This document shows positions 44,527-50,184 of a DNA stretch of 50,184 bases, in pieces (within the stretch, counting starts at the first letter, position 1; each line of letters begins with the position of its first letter). The notes beneath the pieces were generated by a model. That model worked only from the letters and a program-made list of their open reading frames with translations. It was not told the origin of the DNA and ran no database searches. Source of the DNA: Rhodobacter sp. (GTDB lineage: Bacteria; Pseudomonadota; Alphaproteobacteria; Rhodobacterales; Rhodobacteraceae); NCBI GenBank assembly GCA_030066215.1, contig JASJCA010000007.1, forward strand, positions 1 to 50,184. Direction: 5' to 3'. Both the position numbers and the translations under genes were made by a program.

Positions 44527-45852
44527 ATGTCCCACGTCTTCCCCCGCCATTGCCACGCCGACCTGCCGACCGCCGTCTCGGGCGACGGCTGTTACCTGAT
44601 CGACCGATCCGGCAAGCGCTATTTCGACGGCTCCGGCGGCGCCGCGGTCAGCTGCCTCGGCCATTCCAATCTCCGCGTCGCACAAGCGATCAAGGACCAG
44701 GTCGACCGCCTCGCCTTCGCCCATACCGGGTTTTTCACCTCCGACCCCGCTGAGGCCCTGGCCGACGTGTTGATCGAGAAGGCTCCCGGTGCGCTCGACC
44801 GCGTCTACTTCGTATCCGGCGGGTCCGAGGCGATCGAGGCCGCGATCAAACTCGCCCGGCAGTATTTCACCGAAAAGGGCGAACCCCAGCGCCGCCACCT
44901 CATTGCGCGCCGCCAAAGCTACCACGGCAACACGCTGGGCGCGTTGTCTGTCGGCGGCAACGCCTGGCGCCGCCAGCAATTCGCGCCGCTGCTGATCGAG
45001 GTCAGCCACATCGCGCCCTGCTACGAATACGCCGAGCGCGAAGACGGCGAGAGCCTATACGACTATGGCCAGCGCGCCGCGCAGGAGCTGGAGGACGAAA
45101 TCCTCCGTCTCGGCCCCGACACCGTCATGGCCTTCCTCGCCGAACCCGTCGTCGGTGCGACGCTCGGCGCGGTCCCGGCCACGGAGGGCTACTTCAGACG
45201 TGTCCGCGAGATCTGCGACCGCTACGGCGTGCTGCTGATCCTCGACGAGGTGATGTGCGGCATGGGCCGCACCGGGCACCTCTTCGCCTGCGAGGCCGAC
45301 GGCGTGGCGCCGGACATCCTGTGCATCGCCAAGGGCCTCGGCGCAGGCTACCAGCCGATCGGCGCGATGCTTTGCACCGCCGCCATCTACGACACCATCG
45401 CCGCGGGTACGGGCTTTTTCCAGCACGGCCACACCTATCTCGGCCACCCCGTCGCCACCGCCGCCGGGCTCGCGGTGCTGCGCGAGTTCGAGACCCACGG
45501 GCTGGTCGACCGCGCCCAGGCGCTTGGCCCGGCGGTCGAGGCCAAGCTGCGCGCCCGCTTCGGCCAACACCCACATGTCGGCGACATCCGCGGCCGGGGG
45601 CTGTTCTGGGGCCTCGAATTCGTCGCCGACCGCGAAACCAAGGCGCCGTTCGACCCCGCGCGCGGGCTGGCGGGCAAGCTGAAGAAGGCGGCCTTCGCCG
45701 AGGGCCTGATCTGCTACCCGATGCCCGGCACCCGCGACGGCAAACACGGCGACCACGTGCTGCTGGCGCCGCCGTTCATCGCGCGCGAGGAGGAACTGGA
45801 CGCGGCGTTCGACGCGCTCGGGCGGGCGGTCGAGCGAGTGCTGGCGGCCTGA
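44527..45852 (+). CDS. Class III pyridoxal-phosphate aminotransferase (omega-amino acid / aspartate aminotransferase family)
   Basis: A 441-residue fold type I PLP enzyme with the class III arrangement: YFDGSGGAAVSCLGHS, VYFVSGGSEAIEAAIKLARQYF, the Asp in ILILDEVMCGMGRTG (here LLILDEV), and the catalytic Lys269 in CIAKGLGAGYQPIGAM. AGGAGG lies just before the ATG. Members act on omega-amino acids, diamines, taurine-like or beta-alanine-type substrates with pyruvate or 2-oxoglutarate. Immediately downstream of the GcvT/FAD gene in one operon, it could deaminate the demethylated product. Convergent with the lytic transglycosylase gene. Confidence 0.92.
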   Translation: MSHVFPRHCHADLPTAVSGDGCYLIDRSGKRYFDGSGGAAVSCLGHSNLRVAQAIKDQVDRLAFAHTGFFTSDPAEALADVLIEKAPGALDRVYFVSGGSEAIEAAIKLARQYFTEKGEPQRRHLIARRQSYHGNTLGALSVGGNAWRRQQFAPLLIEVSHIAPCYEYAEREDGESLYDYGQRAAQELEDEILRLGPDTVMAFLAEPVVGATLGAVPATEGYFRRVREICDRYGVLLILDEVMCGMGRTGHLFACEADGVAPDILCIAKGLGAGYQPIGAMLCTAAIYDTIAAGTGFFQHGHTYLGHPVATAAGLAVLREFETHGLVDRAQALGPAVEAKLRARFGQHPHVGDIRGRGLFWGLEFVADRETKAPFDPARGLAGKLKKAAFAEGLICYPMPGTRDGKHGDHVLLAPPFIAREEELDAAFDALGRAVERVLAA

Positions 45853-45858
45853 GTTCGA

Positions 45859-45914
45859 ATCGCCTTCGGCGATCCGACCGATGCGAGGGGGTTTCACCCC
45901 CTCGCGCTCCCCTA
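45859..45914. terminator. Double hairpin between convergent genes; copy A of a 44-nt repeated element
   Basis: ATCGCC/GGCGAT (45859-45873) is followed by a perfect 9-bp hairpin, GCGAGGGGG (45883-45891) with CCCCCTCGC (45897-45905). It lies between convergent genes and may terminate both, although no T run follows. Bases 45871-45914 are repeated with about eight differences at 47312-47355. Confidence 0.6.
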
Positions 45915-45980
45915 GCGTATTTCTGAAGAGATGAAGGGAGCCGCGTTGGCTATGTGGTCATTTGCCAGACCCCGGCTGGC

Positions 45981-47216
45981 TCACCCGAGGCGCCGCAGCA
46001 ACTCCAGCGACGGTTCGCCGGTCACCGGCAGGCCGACGCTCTGCTGATAGGCGCTAATCGCCTCGCGAGTCTTGGACCCGATCACCCCATCCGCATCGCC
46101 GGCATCGAACCCCGCCGCCGTTAGCCGCCGCTGCAAGAGCTTGCGGTCGGCGATGGTCATGCCCGCGGCATCGGGCGGGAACCTCCCTTGGATCGGGGGA
46201 CCACCGCGCAGCCGGTCCGACAGGTGCCCGACGCCGATGACGTAATTCACCGCGTTGTTGTACCGCGTCAAAACCGTGAAGTTGCGGAAGATCAGAAACG
46301 CCGGTCCGCCCGCGCCGGCCGGGATCAGGACCGAGGCGGCGCCGGCCTCGGGCAATGCTCCAAAGGCTGCCTGAACACCTAAGCCGCGCCACTCCAGTAC
46401 CGATTTCGACGTGCCGCGCCCTGCGAGCCCGGCATTGAACCCCGCAGGTAACCGCACCTCAACGCCCCAGGGCTGCCCGCGCCGCCAGCCCGAACGGTTG
46501 AGATAGGCCGCCGCCGAGGCGAGCGCGTCGGTCGGGTCGTCCGACCAGATGTCGCGCCGCCCGTCGCCGCGGAAATCGACCGCGAAGGCCTCGTAGGAAG
46601 TCGGGATGAACTGCGTATGCCCCATCGCGCCGGCCCAACTGCCGAGCATCCGCGCCGGCGTCACGTCGCCGCGCTGCAGGATGCGCAGGGCCGCAATAAG
46701 CTGCTGTTCGAAAAACGCCCCGCGCCGCCCGTCATAGGCCAGCGTCGCCAGGGCCGAGATCACCGGAACATCGCCGCGGCGTTCGCCGAACCGGCTTTCG
46801 ACGCCCCAGACTGCAGCGACCACATGCGCCTCGACCCCGAACCGCGCCTCGATCTCGGCCAAGAGCGGGCCGTGGCGCACCAGCATTGCCCGCCCCGTCG
46901 CCACCCGCGCGTCGTTAGCAACGATCGCAAGGTAGTCCTCGAGCGTGCGCTTGAACTCGGTCTGGTTGCGGTCGCGGTCCACCACGTCTGGCAGGAACCC
47001 GACGCCTCGCAGGCCGGCGTCGAGCGTCGCCGGCTGAATGCCCCGCGCCAGGGCCCTGGTCCGGAACGCCGCGACCCAGGCGTCGAAGCCCGGGTTCTGC
47101 ACCGGGCGGAACGCGGTGCGGGCGGCCGGTGTGTCGACCGGTCCGCCGCCGCCCATGCATCCGGACGCGGCCAGCGCCGCCAGACCCGCCGTCACGCCTC
47201 GCCGTGAGATGCCCAT
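45981..47216 (-). CDS. Lytic murein transglycosylase lipoprotein (MltB family) with C-terminal peptidoglycan-binding domain
   Basis: A 411-residue cell-wall enzyme. The N-terminus has both a twin-arginine-like SRRGVTAG and a lipobox LAASGC (Cys20), so it is likely exported and lipidated. The MltB/SLT domain 3 core spans about 40-335; the catalytic Glu140 is in VVAAVWGVESRFGE. The SWAGAMGHTQFIPTSYEAFAVD and DALASAAAYLNRSGWRRGQPWG segments are typical. A PG_binding_1 domain occupies about 350-411 (LLQRRLTAAGFDAGDADGVIG, REAISAYQQSVGLPVTGEPS). ATG 47216 is chosen because it gives the lipoprotein signal; the frame is open upstream without one. It cuts glycan strands with anhydromuramic ends. Confidence 0.94.
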   Translation of the reverse strand: MGISRRGVTAGLAALAASGCMGGGGPVDTPAARTAFRPVQNPGFDAWVAAFRTRALARGIQPATLDAGLRGVGFLPDVVDRDRNQTEFKRTLEDYLAIVANDARVATGRAMLVRHGPLLAEIEARFGVEAHVVAAVWGVESRFGERRGDVPVISALATLAYDGRRGAFFEQQLIAALRILQRGDVTPARMLGSWAGAMGHTQFIPTSYEAFAVDFRGDGRRDIWSDDPTDALASAAAYLNRSGWRRGQPWGVEVRLPAGFNAGLAGRGTSKSVLEWRGLGVQAAFGALPEAGAASVLIPAGAGGPAFLIFRNFTVLTRYNNAVNYVIGVGHLSDRLRGGPPIQGRFPPDAAGMTIADRKLLQRRLTAAGFDAGDADGVIGSKTREAISAYQQSVGLPVTGEPSLELLRRLG

Positions 47217-47311
47217 GCAATTGCCTCCGAGACTTTGGCGCCACCCTATGCGCAGCGGCCGCGACGGCAAAGCCGAAAGCGTTCGGGCCGGGAGTGTCGG
47301 ATCGCTGGCGC

Positions 47312-47355
47312 GATCTGACCGGGGCGAGGGCGTACCACCCCCTCGTGCTCCCCCA
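47312..47355. repeat. Copy B of the 44-nt hairpin element
   Basis: This segment, starting GATCTGACCGGGGCGAGGG, aligns without gaps to 45871-45914 (about 36 of 44 identical) and keeps a shorter hairpin (CGAGGG 47325-47330 with CCCTCG 47340-47345). The two copies flank the lytic transglycosylase gene in the same orientation. It looks like a small dispersed intergenic (REP-like) element. Confidence 0.6.
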
Positions 47356-47401
47356 AATTGATCTTGACGAGAAGAAGCCGCGGGCGGATCGGCGCGGCCG
47401 G

Positions 47402-49972
47402 TCAGCGGCGGCGGGCAAGAGTCGCGACGAGTTCCGGCACCACGATCAGCGGCAGGGCGAGGGCGGCGATCAGGAGCCATTCGCCGCCGCCCAGGGGGAC
47501 GGTGTGCAAGAGCGCCTGCATGGGCGGCAGATAGACCGCCGCCATCTGCGCCAGGAGCATCGCCACCAGGGCGACCAGAAGCAGCGGGTTGGAAAACCAC
47601 CCGATCCGCCAGCAGGGCTGGGTCAGCGAGCGGAAGGCGAAGACGCTGACCTTTTCGAAGACCACCATCGCGGTGAAGGCTGCAGTGCGCGCCAGATCCT
47701 CGCCCTGGGGCAGCAGGTGGTAGAACAGAACCAGGCTCGCCGTGCTGGTATAGGCGCCGAACATCAGGATGATCGCCAGCCCGCTTGCGCCCAGGACCGG
47801 CGCGTCCTTAGCCCGGGGCGGGCGCTTCATCTGGTCGTCCTCGGCCTTCTCGACGCCGAGCGCCACGGCCGTGACCCCGTCGGTGACCAGGTTCATCCAC
47901 AGGATCTGCGTCGCCAGGAACACCAGCGGGCCGCCGATCAGGATGTTGACCAGGATCGCGATCACCTCGCCGGCGTTCGAGCTGAGCAGGTAACGGACGA
48001 ACTTGCGCACATTGTCGAATTGCCGCCGGCCCTCGCGGATCGCCCGCACGATGGTGGCGAAGTTGTCGTCGAGCAGCACCAGGTCGCTGGCGTCCTTGGC
48101 TACCTCGGTCCCCCGCACCCCCATCGCCACGCCGATATCGGCCTGCTTCAGCGCCGGTGCGTCGTTGACCCCGTCGCCGGTCATCGCCACGATCTGCTGC
48201 GCCGCCTGCAGCGCTTGGACGATCCGCATCTTGTCACCCGGCTGCACCCGAGCGAACACCACCGGCCCCTGCAGCGCGGCCGCGAGGCCTGCGTCATCCA
48301 TTGCCGAAAGGTCCGCGCCGGTCAGCACCGCCTCGGCGCCGACACCCACCTCAGCCGCGATGGCCGCCGCCGTCACCGGCCCGTCGCCAGTGATCATGAT
48401 CACGCGGATGCCTGCCGCCTGGGCGCCCGCCACGGCAGAGCGGACCTCGGGCCGCGGCGGGTCGATCATGCCGGCGAGGCCCAGGAACACCAGCCCCTCC
48501 TCGACGATCTGGCCGTCATCGACCGGCCGCGTCGCCAGGGCGATCACCCGCAGGCCGCGCTCGGCCATCTCGGCATAGGCCGCCCGCACCGCCTGCCGAT
48601 GCGCCTCGGTCAGCGGTGCCACGGCGCCCTCCAGCACTGAGGAGCAGGCGGAAAGCACCACCTCCGGCGCGCCCTTCATGAAGATCGAACAATGGTCGCC
48701 CGACCGCGCCAGCACGCTCATCCTCTTGCGCGCGCTGCTGAACGGCAGTTCCTGCAGAGTATCTCCCGGATCCGGCACCGGCGCCCAGCCCTTGTGGGCC
48801 AGCGTCACCAGCGCGCCCTCGGTCGGATCGCCGACCATCTCCCAACCGCCGGGAGCATGGTGGAGGCGGGCGTGGTTGCAAGTGACCGCGGCCTCCAACA
48901 GCAGACCCAGCCCCGGGTCGTCCTCGGCGCGCACCCGCACGCCGTCCCTGGCGATGTGCCCGCGCGGATCGTAGCCGGTTCCGGTCACCTCGAAGCTGGC
49001 GCCCGGCATCCAGACCTCGGTCACGGTCATCTTGTTTTCGGTCAGCGTGCCGGTCTTGTCGGTGCAGATCACCGTCGCCGCGCCGAGCGCTTCCACCGCC
49101 TGCAGCCGCCGGGCGAGTGCCTTTTGCCGTGCCATCGCCCGCGCGCCGAGCGCCAACGTGATCGTCACCACCGCCGGCAGTCCCTCAGGCACCACCGCGA
49201 CCGCGAGCGACAGCCCGGTCATGAACATCTCCAACAGCTCGCGCCCCGCGATGAGCCCGATCGCCACGATCAGCCCGGCGATGCCTAAGGCCGCCGCGCC
49301 GAGCTGTTTCGCCAGAAGGCCCAGCTTGCGCTGGATGTTGGTCTCTTTCTCGCCGACGGACCCGGTCAGTTCGGCGATCTTACCGAAGGCGGTGTCGATA
49401 CCGATCGCCTTGACCCGCCCCTCGGCGCGCCCGTCGACCACCGCCGTCCCGGTGAGAAGCTCGGGCGTGTCGTCATCGTGATGCCGCGCAACCGGCACCG
49501 ACTCGCCGGTCAGGACGCTTTCGTCGAGCTTCAACTGCACCCCGTAGACCAGCGTCAGGTCCGCCGGCACCCGGTCGCCGGCTTCCAGCAGCACCAGGTC
49601 TCCCGGCACCAGCTCGCGCGCCTCGACCACCTGCTCGCGCCCGTCGCGGATCACCACCGCCTGCGGTGACAGCATCGATTTCAGCGCGTCGAGCGCCGTT
49701 TCCGCCCGCCATTCCTGTATGAAGCCCAGGATGCCGTTCAGCAGGATCACCAGCCCGATGGCCAGCGTATCGATGGTCTCACCCAGGAAAAACGCGACCC
49801 CAGCGGCCAGGACCAGGATCAGGATCAGCAAGCCCTTGAACTGCCGCGCGAAAACCTGCAGCGGCGAGACCCGCCGCCCCTTCGGCAACTCGTTCCAGCC
49901 ATGGCTTTCACGCAAAAGCGCCACCGCCTCGGCGGTCAACCCGTTCCGGTCGTTTACGGCGGTGTCCGGCAT
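47402..49972 (-). CDS. Cation-transporting P-type ATPase, calcium-pump (P2A) type
   Basis: An 856-residue inner-membrane pump. The cation ATPase N-terminal domain (LRESHGWNELPKGRRVSPLQVF) is followed by the actuator motif LTGESVPVARH. Membrane helix M4 has VAVVPEGLPAVVTITLALG, and the phosphorylated Asp305 is in CTDKTGTLTENKM. The nucleotide domain has FMKGAPEVVL, then MITGDGPVTAAAIAAEVG and MTGDGVNDAPALKQADIGVAMG, and a C-terminal block of helices follows. The PEGLP in M4 and length match bacterial SERCA-like Ca2+ exporters, though Na+/K+-type or Mn2+ transport cannot be excluded. ATG 49972; a possible FnrL box lies upstream. Stands alone. Confidence 0.93.
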   Translation of the reverse strand: MPDTAVNDRNGLTAEAVALLRESHGWNELPKGRRVSPLQVFARQFKGLLILILVLAAGVAFFLGETIDTLAIGLVILLNGILGFIQEWRAETALDALKSMLSPQAVVIRDGREQVVEARELVPGDLVLLEAGDRVPADLTLVYGVQLKLDESVLTGESVPVARHHDDDTPELLTGTAVVDGRAEGRVKAIGIDTAFGKIAELTGSVGEKETNIQRKLGLLAKQLGAAALGIAGLIVAIGLIAGRELLEMFMTGLSLAVAVVPEGLPAVVTITLALGARAMARQKALARRLQAVEALGAATVICTDKTGTLTENKMTVTEVWMPGASFEVTGTGYDPRGHIARDGVRVRAEDDPGLGLLLEAAVTCNHARLHHAPGGWEMVGDPTEGALVTLAHKGWAPVPDPGDTLQELPFSSARKRMSVLARSGDHCSIFMKGAPEVVLSACSSVLEGAVAPLTEAHRQAVRAAYAEMAERGLRVIALATRPVDDGQIVEEGLVFLGLAGMIDPPRPEVRSAVAGAQAAGIRVIMITGDGPVTAAAIAAEVGVGAEAVLTGADLSAMDDAGLAAALQGPVVFARVQPGDKMRIVQALQAAQQIVAMTGDGVNDAPALKQADIGVAMGVRGTEVAKDASDLVLLDDNFATIVRAIREGRRQFDNVRKFVRYLLSSNAGEVIAILVNILIGGPLVFLATQILWMNLVTDGVTAVALGVEKAEDDQMKRPPRAKDAPVLGASGLAIILMFGAYTSTASLVLFYHLLPQGEDLARTAAFTAMVVFEKVSVFAFRSLTQPCWRIGWFSNPLLLVALVAMLLAQMAAVYLPPMQALLHTVPLGGGEWLLIAALALPLIVVPELVATLARRR

Positions 49973-50026
49973 GCCTGTCCCATCGCGCTTCCGGGCTTGA
50001 ATAGTACGGAACCTACCCGGTCAGCC

Positions 50027-50040
50027 TTGAGCGACATCAA
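50027..50040 (-). promoter_or_regulatory. FnrL/Anr-like box upstream of the P-type ATPase gene
   Basis: On the minus strand the 14-mer reads TTGATGTCGCTCAA, one base from the TTGAT-N4-ATCAA consensus of Fnr-type regulators. It is centred about 61 bases before the ATG, compatible with activation from a position near -40 if transcription starts about 20 bases before the ATG. The rest of 49973-50184 shows no gene. Confidence 0.5.
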
Positions 50041-50184
50041 TCCAGGGCACAAGGGCGTTCGATTGATGGAAGGTGACGGCCCGGTGAATTGCGGGGCGGA
50101 TTTGGCACGCCGCGATCGTAGCCGCAATTCCTCGGGCACGGAATCAAGGCCGCAGGCCGCCGTGCCCATCGCCGACCCGCCCCG

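Noticed and set aside
45851-45875. tRNA-like GTTCGAATC motif after the aminotransferase gene
   Set aside because: Only the T-loop string is present; no acceptor, D or anticodon stem can be formed around it.
49954-50169. 71-residue minus-strand ORF at the right edge
   Set aside because: Covers the promoter region of the P-type ATPase gene and has no ribosome binding site or recognisable sequence.
1-50184. CRISPR array, integrase, rRNA or tRNA genes
   Set aside because: Looked for regularly spaced repeats, recombinase motifs and structural RNA signatures on both strands; none found apart from the short tandem repeats already listed.

Overview
The window is a GC-rich chromosome segment with the gene content of an alphaproteobacterium, most likely a marine Rhodobacteraceae/Roseobacter-type organism. 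The support is an nrdR-ribD-ribE block, KpsC/KpsS capsule genes, a HutF-type histidine pathway, many TRAP transporters, a TauABC-like uptake system and a GcvT-fused FAD oxidoreductase. The placement is an inference from gene content; no rRNA or tRNA gene was found.

Region 1 (1-6.7 kb) is the distal tail module of a P2-like contractile phage, prophage or tailocin, in the P2 order FI (sheath, partial), FII (tube), E/E', T (tape measure), U, X, D, followed by a papain-like peptidase. E/E' carries a textbook -1 slippery heptamer (T7). The first 249 bases fold back on themselves as a perfect 116-bp inverted repeat, which looks like a contig-end artefact. No integrase, repressor, terminase or head gene is visible.

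Region 2 (6.7-10.4 kb) is a visibly AT-richer accessory island. It holds a terminator, a possible small membrane protein, a broken second copy of the end of the peptidase gene, and one 824-residue protein that I do not recognise as a named family. That protein has a WGG-x2-NPIVP motif near the N-terminus, a Cys4 zinc ribbon and a C-terminal region resembling a PD-(D/E)XK nuclease. It sits where phages often carry cargo genes and is the best candidate here for an undescribed (perhaps defence) system. Tandem 31-bp repeats resembling an IS21-family end close the island.

Region 3 (10.5-17.9 kb) holds nrdR and ribD, then leftward capsule genes kpsS-wza-kpsC, then ribE. The capsule genes lie between the two riboflavin genes.

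Region 4 (17.9-25.3 kb) is a complete divergent hut locus. hutC and hutF run left and hutI-hutH-hutG-hutU run right from one short intergenic region with a HutC-like palindrome. HutF plus HutG gives the route from formiminoglutamate through formylglutamate to glutamate.

Region 5 (25.4-34.3 kb) is a GntR/FCD regulator followed by one long operon: FAH-family hydrolase, nitroreductase-like protein, OsmC-like protein, TRAP DctP/Q/M, an intradiol dioxygenase and two Gfo/Idh/MocA dehydrogenases. It looks like uptake and ring cleavage of an unknown hydroxylated aromatic acid.

Region 6 (34.4-45.9 kb) has leftward TauCBA-like ABC genes, a leftward TAXI-type TRAP system with a UspA-like protein, and a divergent pair encoding a GcvT-fused FAD oxidoreductase and a class III aminotransferase. 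Together they suggest uptake and breakdown of small amino, sulfonate or N-methylated compounds. Region 7 (46-50 kb) has a lytic transglycosylase lipoprotein flanked by two copies of a 44-nt hairpin element, and a calcium-type P-type ATPase with an FnrL-like box upstream.
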